Shown here: piece after piece, positions 15,213-23,220 of the stretch
How positions within the stretch are numbered: position 1 is the first letter of the stretch
How the letters are laid out: every line of letters starts with the position of its first letter
From: Deferrivibrio essentukiensis
Lineage (GTDB): Bacteria; Chrysiogenota; Deferribacteres; Deferribacterales; Deferrivibrionaceae
Direction of reading: 5' to 3'
DNA: 50,338 nucleotides
Assembly (NCBI RefSeq): GCF_020480685.1
Contig: NZ_JAJAFU010000019.1
Span: 1 to 50,338 of the forward strand
Translations under genes and position numbers: made by a program
Notes under the pieces: model-generated
What the model was told of the DNA's origin: nothing
What the model saw: the letters and a program-made list of their open reading frames with translations, nothing else
Database searches by the model: none

Positions 15213-15836
15213 ATGAAAAAAATAATAATCATTGCTCTTATCGTTCAATTATTTTACGGATGCATGAAAAATGTAAATAATGCCAACTATTCCGACATTG
15301 TCTTTAACCCTCAAAACAGTTTTTCCAGAGAATTGAAAGCGAAATACACAAACGAGTTGAATCAGATAGCTCAAAAACTATCTGAGTATGGACTAAAAGT
15401 CCAACAGGACGGTTTAGGATTTACAAAAGGCTCTACATGCAAAGATTGTATTTATGATGAAGGTGATTTTTGGATGTTTATCTCCCTTGAGCATGCTTCT
15501 GTAGATGCAAATAAAAACATAAATATAAAAATCAGAGGGATTAATGTTGCCCAAAAAGTTGTAAAAGACACCTTTTTTGCACTAAAGGATATCGATTTAA
15601 ACAAACTTTTGGCGGAAAAAAGTTTTAAAGGTTTTTTAATCAGCGGGACATACGGAATATATAAAAGCATCAATGAAAGGATCAAACCCAAAGATTTTGA
15701 GACAGTAGATGTGTATATCCCTAAAATTACACTCATTCAATACAAAAACAATACCCTGTCCTTAAATGAAATTTTAAATTATTCACAAGGTTATGCAGCA
15801 AAGTTTGGTAGCAAAAACTACGAAAAAATATTTTAA
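15213..15836 (+). CDS. Hypothetical lipoprotein
   Basis: A 207-residue protein I do not recognise. The N-terminus is a lipoprotein signal (MKKIIIIALIVQLFYGC, lipidation at Cys17), so the mature protein is anchored to an outer- or inner-membrane face. A central CKDC pair (near residues 75-78) could form a disulfide. The rest is mixed alpha/beta with many Lys and Asn, ending without a membrane segment. It is transcribed alone and ends 12 bases before the convergent DUF4405 gene, sharing a bidirectional terminator with it. Confidence 0.65.
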   Translation: MKKIIIIALIVQLFYGCMKNVNNANYSDIVFNPQNSFSRELKAKYTNELNQIAQKLSEYGLKVQQDGLGFTKGSTCKDCIYDEGDFWMFISLEHASVDANKNINIKIRGINVAQKVVKDTFFALKDIDLNKLLAEKSFKGFLISGTYGIYKSINERIKPKDFETVDVYIPKITLIQYKNNTLSLNEILNYSQGYAAKFGSKNYEKIF

Positions 15837-15840
15837 AAAA

Positions 15841-15859
15841 GAAGGCCTTATCGGCCTTC
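15841..15859. terminator. Bidirectional rho-independent terminator
   Basis: GAAGGCC (15841-15847) and GGCCTTC (15853-15859) form a perfect 7-bp GC-rich stem with a 5-base loop. On the plus strand it is followed by TTTC, and on the minus strand by CTTTTTTAAAATATTTT. The stop codon of the minus-strand gene lies in the loop, so its last codons form half of the stem. Confidence 0.8.
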
Positions 15860-16699
15860 TTTCATAATTTTAAACAAATCTATTGGCGTTACTCCAATTT
15901 GAGCAGCCATATCCTTCATAAGACTTTTTTCATCAAACTTTATCCCAGCCTTTTTGAGGTTGGAAAAAGCTAAATTTTTATCAAGTCCATATTCCTCAAT
16001 TACACTCAATATATTCTTTTTACCGAGCCCCGAACCTTCAGCAGGCATCTTTTCTTCAACTTTAGAAGTTTCAGGCTTTACTTCATTAATATCTGCCCCA
16101 ATTTCAGCATCTTTAATTAACAGATAAATATCCTGAGGTGTTTTATTGTTTTTCTTTGCAATCTGCAGCAAAGTTTCGTTTTCATTGTCATACTTAATGC
16201 CATTTTTATTTAAAATTTCTTTTACCTTTGTAAAATCCAAATCCATCTTTTTGGAAAAGTTTTTAAGCCCTACAAGCTCAGCATGCCCAAAAGGGGGCTC
16301 CCCATATTTGTCAGCCCAATAGTCATCTACATCGGACTGCCATATAAAAAGGTCGCTAAAAGGGGAAACCTTGTAATAAGCACCCATAAAAACTGCCGTA
16401 GTTATTATTAAAGCCACAACAAAATTTGGGGTAAACAATACAAAATTCTTTGCTCTGTTTTTCAGGTACTGCATTATTGCCTTCCAGTTAAGGTATATGT
16501 GTAAAATAGAAACAATAAGAAACAATAATGAAGTAGCGGTATGAAGCTCACCGTATTGACTTTTGTTAAGTCCAAGAAGCTGCCACCCTCCCCAATATGC
16601 AACTCTACCTTCAGGAACTATAATTAAAATAAGTCCTGTGTAGCACATGACTAAAAATGACAACAAGGTTGTCAATGATACAATTTTTCTAAAACTCAT
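15848..16699 (-). CDS. DUF4405 membrane protein with a duplicated C-terminal tail
   Basis: A 283-residue protein. Three membrane helices (about 8-28, 52-72, 91-110) carry His53 and His67 spaced like heme ligands of small cytochrome b561-type proteins, the pattern of DUF4405. After a short extracytoplasmic segment, residues about 143-196 and 231-281 are two copies of one motif: a helix, GIKYD or GIKFD, then IAxxxxxTPxDxxxxIK. The copies are separated by a Glu/Pro/Ser linker. A role in membrane electron transfer is plausible but not shown, and the repeats may bind a protein partner. AAGGAGG lies just before the ATG. It is transcribed alone. Confidence 0.7.
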   Translation of the reverse strand: MSFRKIVSLTTLLSFLVMCYTGLILIIVPEGRVAYWGGWQLLGLNKSQYGELHTATSLLFLIVSILHIYLNWKAIMQYLKNRAKNFVLFTPNFVVALIITTAVFMGAYYKVSPFSDLFIWQSDVDDYWADKYGEPPFGHAELVGLKNFSKKMDLDFTKVKEILNKNGIKYDNENETLLQIAKKNNKTPQDIYLLIKDAEIGADINEVKPETSKVEEKMPAEGSGLGKKNILSVIEEYGLDKNLAFSNLKKAGIKFDEKSLMKDMAAQIGVTPIDLFKIMKEGR

Positions 16700-16808
16700 T
16701 CTACTGCCTCCTTAATATTAATTAATCAAACAATAAGCAAATCACATACCAGATATATAACCTTAATTTACCATAGTTTTTCTATCTTTACCGTATAAAT
16801 ATTACACA

Positions 16809-17978
16809 ATGAGTAACAAAGTTACACAAAAAATTATAGCTTTATTCAGTTTTATTAGCTATTACTTTAATATGAAGTCTACTTTAAAAAAAATACTAAC
16901 ATCTTTTTTGCTCTCAATTCATTACTTCAATAAAAACAATCTCATACTCAACGCCGGAGCACTTACATTTTACTTTATCATATCACTTGTCCCTGTGTTT
17001 TTATTAATTTTGACAATCTCAAACATTATTGCCATCTCAAATGCAGAAGTTATTTTCAATATCCTAAACTCAATGAAAAATTTAAATGAAGAAGCTGTTT
17101 CATTCTTTTACAAAATAATATCGAATTCTAAAAGTATAAATATTTTCTCTTTTGGAATTTCGGGCATTATTTCAATTTTGTTAACATCCTTGCTGTTTTC
17201 TAAGAGTTTGAATATCTCTTTTGTAAATATTATGGACATAAAGCAGAAAAAATTAGTAGGGATATTGCTCCCTTTTTTGCTAAACATATCTGGGCTTATA
17301 ATCTTATTAACGGCTCTATTACTAAAAGTCGGACTTTTGTTTGTCCACAAATTATTATTTAAGTATGTAAACATTGATTTGAGCTATATTGTTACAATCT
17401 TAAGCAACCTTCTTTTGGCACCAAAGCTACTGGTATTTTTGATAATTTTTCTAAGCTACTATTTTTTGTCCGGAAGGAAGTTTTCTTTTAAAACCTCATT
17501 TTTTATGGCTTTACTATTCTCCTTTTCAATTTATTTGCTTAACAGACTTTATTTTGTCTTCATAAGTATAAACTATTATAAAGCAGTCTACGGGCAAATA
17601 GGGCTCGTGATTTTTAGTCTTTACTGGCTTTACTTTATATTTATTTTATATCTTTTTTTCGCACAGTTTGGAGCTTGTCTGACAGATTTCAAAATTTATA
17701 CTACCAAATTTTGGATACAAAAGGGGAGAAAATTAAACAAACTATACAATAAGATTTTTCCCGAAAACTTAGATAAAAACTTTTTATCGATAGAAGAAAG
17801 AGAGGATATATTAAAGCTTAAGAATTCCAATCTGTTAATAGTTGAAGGGTACATTAAGATTAAAAACAACGGCAAAACAATACTCAAACAGGCCGGAGAT
17901 TTAGTGAAAATAGATGATGATAATATAGACAAAATAGCAGATATAGCTAATTTACAGGTTATAAGTTTAAAGGATTAA
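16809..17978 (+). CDS. YihY/BrkB-family membrane protein
   Basis: A 389-residue protein of the UPF0761/YihY family (once wrongly called RNase BN). Six hydrophobic helices lie between about 45 and 300, beginning with the hallmark NAGALTFYFIISLVPVFL, and the late segment YGQIGLVIFSLYWLYFIF is also typical. The soluble tail of about 85 residues (KNNGKTIL) resembles a winged-helix remnant found in longer members. The function is unproven; a transporter role is usually suggested. ATG 16809 has no ribosome site and lies about 10 bases after TATAAA (16794-16799), so the message may be nearly leaderless; Met22 is an alternative start. It overlaps the convergent ABC gene by 20 bases. Confidence 0.8.
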   Translation: MSNKVTQKIIALFSFISYYFNMKSTLKKILTSFLLSIHYFNKNNLILNAGALTFYFIISLVPVFLLILTISNIIAISNAEVIFNILNSMKNLNEEAVSFFYKIISNSKSINIFSFGISGIISILLTSLLFSKSLNISFVNIMDIKQKKLVGILLPFLLNISGLIILLTALLLKVGLLFVHKLLFKYVNIDLSYIVTILSNLLLAPKLLVFLIIFLSYYFLSGRKFSFKTSFFMALLFSFSIYLLNRLYFVFISINYYKAVYGQIGLVIFSLYWLYFIFILYLFFAQFGACLTDFKIYTTKFWIQKGRKLNKLYNKIFPENLDKNFLSIEEREDILKLKNSNLLIVEGYIKIKNNGKTILKQAGDLVKIDDDNIDKIADIANLQVISLKD

Positions 17979-18903
17979 AACATTTGTAATTATTTTCAAA
18001 TACCGGCTTTTTATTTTTGCATATTTCAAGTTTTCTTGGGCACCTGTCATAAAAAATACACCTATTTTCATAAATTTCCGTATTATTTGTAATTTCACCG
18101 GGAATAGTTGTCAGTATATCCTTCTTTTCTTCAAGTGTAGGAATACATCTATTTAAAAGCTCAGTGTAGGGATGTTTGAATCTTTTTATTTTCAAATCTT
18201 CCTTGCTGACAATCTCTAAAATTTCCCCTGCGTAAATCACAGCAACTCTGTCAGCAATATTAATGATAAGATTTAGATCATGCGTTATAAAAAGTATGCT
18301 CAAATTGTAATTTTTGTTAAGATTTTTCAACAAATCTATAATACTTGACTGAACAGTTACATCAAGAGCAGTGGTAGGCTCATCTGCTATTAAAATTTCA
18401 GGATTAGTAGCAAGTGCAAGTGCTATCATTACCCTCTGATTCATCCCCCCACTTAAATTGTGGGGATAACTGTCAAGGCGCTGGTCAGGATGGTCAATTT
18501 CAACCTTTTTAAGCAACTCGATTGCTATCCTCTTTGCTTGACTTGCATTTATATCAGGATTTGAATTTCTTATAGTTTCGATTATTTGATTTTTTATTGT
18601 AAAGACAGGATTAAGACAAGATGTAGGGTTTTGAAATATCATGGAAATTTTTTTACCGCGAAACTTATGGACATTATCTTCATCAATCACTGTCTTCTCA
18701 AAAATTATGTCTCCTGATAACTTTTTAATTGGAAAAGCAGTTAACCCTAAAACAGTTTTCCCGAGAACAGTTTTCCCACTCCCCGATTCCCCTACAAGAC
18801 CTAAAATCTCTCCACCGTCGATAGTTAAGGAAATATTTCTCAAAATATAAATTCTTTTATTGATATTTTCCAAAATTACATTTAGATTTCTTATTTCCAA
18901 CAT
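17959..18903 (-). CDS. Oligopeptide/dipeptide-type ABC transporter ATPase (OppD/DppD-like)
   Basis: About 314 residues from the ATG at 18903; the frame opens at 18966, but the first 21 codons overlap the divergent gene and precede the domain. Walker A is GESGSGKT (38-45), with signature LSGGMNQRVMIALALA, Walker B ILIADEPTTALD and a downstream switch histidine in FITHDL. The C-terminal oligopeptide-transporter extension with CIFYDRCPRKLEICK is the Cys-rich HPY-type tail. This is the DppD/OppD subtype that imports peptides, nickel or related solutes with two permeases, a binding protein and a DppF partner. None of those is nearby, so it is an orphan subunit. Confidence 0.85.
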   Translation of the reverse strand: MLEIRNLNVILENINKRIYILRNISLTIDGGEILGLVGESGSGKTVLGKTVLGLTAFPIKKLSGDIIFEKTVIDEDNVHKFRGKKISMIFQNPTSCLNPVFTIKNQIIETIRNSNPDINASQAKRIAIELLKKVEIDHPDQRLDSYPHNLSGGMNQRVMIALALATNPEILIADEPTTALDVTVQSSIIDLLKNLNKNYNLSILFITHDLNLIINIADRVAVIYAGEILEIVSKEDLKIKRFKHPYTELLNRCIPTLEEKKDILTTIPGEITNNTEIYENRCIFYDRCPRKLEICKNKKPVFENNYKCFNPLNL

Positions 18904-18918
18904 AGTAGAAAATAATAT

Positions 18919-18946
18919 TTGAAAAAAATAAGAATGTCCATAGATT
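18919..18946 (+). promoter_or_regulatory. Candidate promoter of the 18954-dnaG-rpoD operon
   Basis: TTGAAA (18919-18924) and TAGATT (18941-18946), 16 bases apart, place the start site at about 18953, right at the ATG (18954). No Shine-Dalgarno sequence precedes that ATG, so the operon message may be leaderless. Confidence 0.35.
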
Positions 18947-18953
18947 AAATTAC

Positions 18954-19499
18954 ATGACAAAAGCACTGATTTTTAATGATATATTCATAAATAACAATAA
19001 ATTGGCAAAAACTTTGTCACCTTATTTTAAGTTTGAAATCTATGAAAGGCACGACGACATAAACAGCTTTTCATGTTTGATAGGAATCGGGAGCGGTTGT
19101 TTTCAACTACTTGAAAAAGCTGAAAAAAATAAGTTTAAAAAGGATATCTTTCTGATTTCATGCTATCTGGATTTTGACAGATTCTTACATTGGACACTGA
19201 AAGCAAACAATAAAGAGATTTCCCAAAAGATAGGTATTGATGATGAAACTATCAACAAAGAATACTCTTTATCAGAGCTTGCAGGTAAAAAATATTTTCT
19301 TAATAAGAATAAATTTGAATGCAAATTTCATTTGATTTACAGCCTTGATAATAAAATGTTTGATACAAATGATGCCTTAAAGATTGTTGATTTAATAGAT
19401 TACCCAAGACTGCACATCTTTGAAGAAGGCGGGTTTGCACCTATCTTAAAATTTCCGGAGTACATCTCAAATCTGATTTTAGGGGAGTGTAAAGAATGA
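18954..19499 (+). CDS. Degenerate alpha/beta-hydrolase-fold protein (BioH/BioG-like)
   Basis: A 181-residue protein whose layout follows a short alpha/beta-hydrolase. LIGIGSG at 42-48 sits where the nucleophile elbow GxSxG should be but has Gly at the serine position. HLIYSLDNKMFDTNDALKI (126-144) matches the acid-loop strand. LHIFEEGGFAP (153-163) matches the usual GGHAP histidine loop but has Phe161 instead of His. The lid region is nearly absent, so catalysis by the standard triad looks impossible. It heads the dnaG-rpoD operon (ATGA overlap with dnaG). The resemblance is by eye; it could be a distinct family with coincidental similarity. Confidence 0.5.
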   Translation: MTKALIFNDIFINNNKLAKTLSPYFKFEIYERHDDINSFSCLIGIGSGCFQLLEKAEKNKFKKDIFLISCYLDFDRFLHWTLKANNKEISQKIGIDDETINKEYSLSELAGKKYFLNKNKFECKFHLIYSLDNKMFDTNDALKIVDLIDYPRLHIFEEGGFAPILKFPEYISNLILGECKE

Positions 19500-21199
19500 T
19501 TCCTGACAGTGTTAGGGAAGAAATTTTAGAAAGAGTAAATATATTAGAGCTTATAAGCCAATATGTAGAGCTTAAAAAAAGTGGTAAAAATTATATGGGG
19601 TTATGCCCATTTCATCATGAAAAAACACCTTCTTTTAGTGTAAGTGAAGAAAAAGGACTGTTTCATTGCTTTGGTTGCGGAGCTTCCGGAAATTCCATAG
19701 GATTCATAATGAAAATTCACAATTTTGATTTTGTAGAAGCCTTGGAATTTTTAGGTGAAAAATATGGGATTGAGATCAGAAAGGAAGAGGTAAAAGGGAG
19801 AAAAGAGTTTCTGAGTATAAATGAATTCATTGTCAAAGAAGCAAAAAAAGCACTTTTTAGCTCAAAAAATAAAATTGCTCTCGATTATCTTCTCGGCAGA
19901 AATTTCGATACGGACACCGTGGATGAATTTGACATTGGTTACATCCCTGAAGATTTTGACATAAATTGCCTTTTGAGAAATTTCTCAAAAAATGAACTGT
20001 TTGACAGCGGAAACTTCTTTAATAAACAGGGGAATTTTAGATTAAGGTTTGAAGGGAGATTAATAATTCCAATAAAAAATGAATCAGGAAAGGTTGTGGG
20101 ATTTTCAGGCAGAAGTCTTGACGGTACAATGCCAAAATATGTCAACTCACCCGAGTCAAAATTTTTTAAAAAACGGGAGCTTCTTTACAACTTGAATCTT
20201 GCTAAACAGTATATAAAAGAAAAAAATCAGTCAATAATAGTAGAAGGTTTTTTTGACGTTATAAGGCTTTATAAACATGGATTTAAAAATGTGGTTTCCC
20301 CTATGGGTACTTCCTTTACGAAGGAACAAACGGCAATCTTAAAAAGATTCTCAGATGAAGGGGTAATAATATTTGACGGAGATGAAGCGGGAATAAATGC
20401 CTCATTCAGAGCTATAGATAACTGTATTGCATCTAATTTTTTCCCAAATGTAGTATTTTTACCAAGAGGGGAAGACCCTGACTCTATGCTTAATAAAAAC
20501 GAAGATGAATTTAAAAAACTATTGCAAAAAAAGAAAGATATCCTAATTTTTCTCTTTACGCAAATGTATAAAAAATCGACCACCAATAACCAAAAAAGGC
20601 AAAACTTAATGGATTTATACAAAAAGATTCAAAAGATTAATGACCCTTACAATCGCAATCATTATGAAGAACAACTGGCTAAAGTATTTAACATTGACAA
20701 AAATATCCTTGATGCCGAAGTAAAATCAAAAACATTATTCAAAAAACAAAGTGACCACAAAAATACTAACATGTCATATATTTGCGAAGAAGAATTTATA
20801 ACTTCACTATTTAATCTTTCCGAAGATATTATTGATAACCTAGTCAGTGATATCACCGAAGAGATGTTTGCAAATCAAAAAAACCGAATTATTTTTAAAA
20901 AAGTTGTTGAAATTTTACACAAAGATGGTAATATCGCTGTTCTTTTCAATGATATTGAACACGGGGAAACATTAGCCAATATGACTGCAAGAGTGGACAG
21001 TAATACTGATTCCTACAAAAATGCTTTGATAAATAAATATAAAATAATTAATAACTTCCTTGACCGTGAAAGAAAAAGACTCATTAATCACATCTCCACA
21101 AACAAATTGAATGAAGAAGAGTCAATAAAAATTCTTAAAAATATACAAGATATCTTGGCAAGACAAAAACACATAAATGCCAAACTTTCGGAGGTTTAA
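19496..21199 (+). CDS. dnaG: DNA primase
   Basis: A 567-residue primase that lays down RNA primers for replication. The N-terminal CHC2 zinc finger is intact (Cys37, His40, Cys58, Cys61 within CPFHHEKTPSF and HCFGCGASG). The catalytic core contains the RNAP-basic region FEGRLIIPI...VGFSGR and the Toprim motifs VEGFFDVI, MGTSFT and FDGDEAG. The C-terminal ~150 residues are the variable helicase (DnaB)-binding region. GGGGAG provides the ribosome site, and the ATG overlaps the upstream stop. The placement directly before rpoD is the conserved macromolecular-synthesis arrangement; rpsU, often first in that operon, is replaced here by the pseudo-hydrolase gene. Confidence 0.97.
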   Translation: MIPDSVREEILERVNILELISQYVELKKSGKNYMGLCPFHHEKTPSFSVSEEKGLFHCFGCGASGNSIGFIMKIHNFDFVEALEFLGEKYGIEIRKEEVKGRKEFLSINEFIVKEAKKALFSSKNKIALDYLLGRNFDTDTVDEFDIGYIPEDFDINCLLRNFSKNELFDSGNFFNKQGNFRLRFEGRLIIPIKNESGKVVGFSGRSLDGTMPKYVNSPESKFFKKRELLYNLNLAKQYIKEKNQSIIVEGFFDVIRLYKHGFKNVVSPMGTSFTKEQTAILKRFSDEGVIIFDGDEAGINASFRAIDNCIASNFFPNVVFLPRGEDPDSMLNKNEDEFKKLLQKKKDILIFLFTQMYKKSTTNNQKRQNLMDLYKKIQKINDPYNRNHYEEQLAKVFNIDKNILDAEVKSKTLFKKQSDHKNTNMSYICEEEFITSLFNLSEDIIDNLVSDITEEMFANQKNRIIFKKVVEILHKDGNIAVLFNDIEHGETLANMTARVDSNTDSYKNALINKYKIINNFLDRERKRLINHISTNKLNEEESIKILKNIQDILARQKHINAKLSEV

Positions 21200-21202
21200 C
21201 TT

Positions 21203-23005
21203 ATGGCAAAAAAGATTAAAATCCCTGAGGTAAAGCAATTAATAGCTTTGGGGAAAGAGAACGGATTTATAACATTTGATGAAATTAATGAAATTTTACC
21301 TGAAGATGTATTAACCTCTGAGCTTTTGGATGAAGTAATGATGCTTCTTGCACAGCTTAAAATTGATGTAATCGATAACAAAAATAAAAAAAGTTCTATA
21401 TTCACTCCTCCCGATGAAGATGACGATGATGCTGATTCTGATTTGGTAAGTGATGATGAAGAAGTTGAGAAAGAATCACTTGCCACTGATGACCCTGTAA
21501 GACTTTACTTAAGAGAGATGGGAAATATTCCGCTGTTAAGCAGAGAGGAAGAGGTAGAAGTAGCTAAAGAGATAGAAGAAGGGCAAAAAAAGGTAATAAA
21601 AAGTGTTTTGTCATTCCCTATGACTGCCCAAGAAATTATGGACATAGCCGAAAATATTAAAAACGGCGAAATGAGACTAAAAGATATTATAAATCTTGAT
21701 GATGATTTAGACCTTGAAAGCTCTGACATAGACTTTGAAGAGATGGAGGAAGATGAAATAAAGCTTTACAAGGATGAGAAAGAGGCTCAAATAAGAGCCC
21801 AATATGTCACCATCTTAGAAGATATAGTAGAAAAGCTTAGAGCCAATATGGTAAAAATCAAAAAAATGAAGTCTTCAAATATCAGTATAGACAATATTCT
21901 CACTCTAAAACAGGAAGTAAATGAATCCATTGAGGAAATTGCAACTAATCTGCTAAATATTAAAGTAAATTATAATAGAATATGTGAAATAGCCAACCAA
22001 ATAAAATCAACCTATGAAGATATAAAAGATGCTGAATCTTCAGCGGTAAGAGTTTTGAGTATATTAAAATTTTCAAAGGATGATGATATTACGGCAATAA
22101 CTACTGAGGCTATACAAGAAAAAGCTAAAAGTATGGGACTTTCAAAAAGGGACATTGATCTCCTATTGAAAAAACTGGAAGAATCAAAAAAGACTATAGA
22201 CAACAAACTAAAAAGTCTTGGCTTTGACAAGACAGAGCTCGAAGTGATCTATGAAAGTCTTGTAGAAGGTGAAAGAGATGCTGCTGAAGCAAAATCTAAA
22301 TTAATTGAAGCAAACTTGAGATTGGTTGTAAGTATTGCTAAAAAATATACTAATAGAGGTTTGCAATTTTTAGACCTGATTCAGGAAGGAAATATAGGTC
22401 TTATGAAAGCTGTTGAAAAGTTTGAGTACCAGAGAGGTTACAAATTTTCTACATACGCTACATGGTGGATAAGACAGGCAATCACAAGGGCTATTGCAGA
22501 TCAGGCAAGAACTATCAGAATACCTGTGCATATGATTGAAACTATCAATAAAATGCTTAAAATACAGAGACAACTTCATATAGAGACAGGTAGAGAACCA
22601 ACACCTGAAGAAATTGCAGAAAAAATGGAAATACCTGTTGATAAGGTAAAGAAAGTTTTAAAGATTGCAAAAGAACCTGTATCCCTTGAGACACCTATTG
22701 GTGAAGATGAAGATAGTAACCTTGGGGATTTTATTGAAGATAAAAAGGCAAAAAACCCTCTTGATGAAGTTACATACCTAAAACTGAAAGAAAACACAAA
22801 ACATATATTAGATACCCTTTCACCAAGAGAGGCGAGTGTATTAAGGCTCAGATTTGGCATCGACTGTCCATCAGACCATACTTTGGAAGAGGTAGGTAAA
22901 AGGTTTAACGTAACAAGGGAAAGAATAAGACAGATTGAGGCAAAAGCTCTTAGAAAGCTGAGACATCCTACAAGAAGTAGAATATTAAAGACTTTTTTTG
23001 AATAG
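21203..23005 (+). CDS. rpoD: Primary sigma factor RpoD (sigma-70)
   Basis: A 600-residue housekeeping sigma factor. Region 1.1 (about 1-65) is followed by an acidic stretch (DDDDADSD), region 1.2 ([12 protein letters not shown]), a non-conserved helical insert (about 150-350), then region 2 with [21 protein letters not shown] and [15 protein letters not shown] (-10 recognition), region 3 ([12 protein letters not shown]) and region 4 with [14 protein letters not shown] (-35 recognition). GGAGG precedes the ATG, which begins 3 bases after the dnaG stop. Canonical TTGACA/TATAAT-like promoters found across the window are consistent with this factor. Confidence 0.98.
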   Translation: MAKKIKIPEVKQLIALGKENGFITFDEINEILPEDVLTSELLDEVMMLLAQLKIDVIDNKNKKSSIFTPPDEDDDDADSDLVSDDEEVEKESLATDDPVRLYLREMGNIPLLSREEEVEVAKEIEEGQKKVIKSVLSFPMTAQEIMDIAENIKNGEMRLKDIINLDDDLDLESSDIDFEEMEEDEIKLYKDEKEAQIRAQYVTILEDIVEKLRANMVKIKKMKSSNISIDNILTLKQEVNESIEEIATNLLNIKVNYNRICEIANQIKSTYEDIKDAESSAVRVLSILKFSKDDDITAITTEAIQEKAKSMGLSKRDIDLLLKKLEESKKTIDNKLKSLGFDKTELEVIYESLVEGERDAAEAKSKLIEANLRLVVSIAKKYTNRGLQFLDLIQEGNIGLMKAVEKFEYQRGYKFSTYATWWIRQAITRAIADQARTIRIPVHMIETINKMLKIQRQLHIETGREPTPEEIAEKMEIPVDKVKKVLKIAKEPVSLETPIGEDEDSNLGDFIEDKKAKNPLDEVTYLKLKENTKHILDTLSPREASVLRLRFGIDCPSDHTLEEVGKRFNVTRERIRQIEAKALRKLRHPTRSRILKTFFE

Positions 23006-23013
23006 AGTAAATG

Positions 23014-23087
23014 TTGAAATTTATGACTAAAAAATATTATAATTTAGACAAAAATCAGTTGACAATTATAAAAAAAATATTAATATA
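23014..23087 (+). promoter_or_regulatory. Two tandem promoters ahead of the tRNA gene
   Basis: The first is TTGAAA (23014-23019) - 18 bases - TATAAT (23038-23043). The second is TTGACA (23059-23064) followed by the overlapping -10 candidates TAATAT (23081-23086) and TATAAC (23084-23089). The second would start about 12 bases before the tRNA. The tRNA is therefore independently expressed from rpoD. Confidence 0.5.
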
Positions 23088-23105
23088 ACACTCCGTTTTT
23101 CGGAA

Positions 23106-23179
23106 GGGCCAATAGCTCAGTTGGCTAGAGCCACCGGCTCATAACCGGTAGGTCCCAGGTTCGATTCCTGGTTGGCCCA
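23106..23179 (+). tRNA. tRNA with anticodon CAT (elongator Met, or Ile2)
   Basis: A 74-base cloverleaf folds completely: acceptor GGGCCAA/TTGGCCC, D arm GCTC/GAGC, anticodon stem ACCGG/CCGGT with loop CTCATAA (anticodon 23140-23142), T arm CCAGG/CCTGG with loop TTCGATT, and discriminator A. The 3' CCA is not encoded. The G1-C72 pair and the absence of three GC pairs in the anticodon stem exclude initiator tRNA. Elongator Met is favoured, and a Met tRNA behind rpoD occurs in other bacteria; a lysidine-modified Ile2 tRNA cannot be excluded by eye. Confidence 0.93.
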
Positions 23180-23184
23180 TTTTT

Positions 23185-23212
23185 TGAGTCACAAATAAAG
23201 TCGACTCATTTT
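23185..23212 (+). terminator. Weak candidate terminator after the tRNA
   Basis: TGAGTC (23185-23190) and GACTCA (23203-23208) form a 6-bp stem with a 12-base loop followed by four T. It lies between the tRNA and the nif3-like gene, so partial read-through would supply that gene, for which I see no separate promoter. Confidence 0.3.
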
Positions 23213-23220
23213 GGATTGAT

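Noticed and set aside
16812-16824. GTAAC-AAA-GTTAC repeat at the start of the YihY/BrkB gene as an operator
   Set aside because: The arms are only 5 bp, inside codons, and such short repeats are expected by chance in AT-rich DNA.
18904-18966. N-terminal extension of the ABC ATPase to 18966
   Set aside because: It would overlap the divergent gene start and adds residues outside the ABC domain; ATG 18903 begins the conserved MLEIRNLNV strand.
23106-23179. Initiator tRNA-Met
   Set aside because: It has a G1-C72 pair and an ACCGG/CCGGT anticodon stem, not the C1-A72 mismatch and three GC pairs of initiators.
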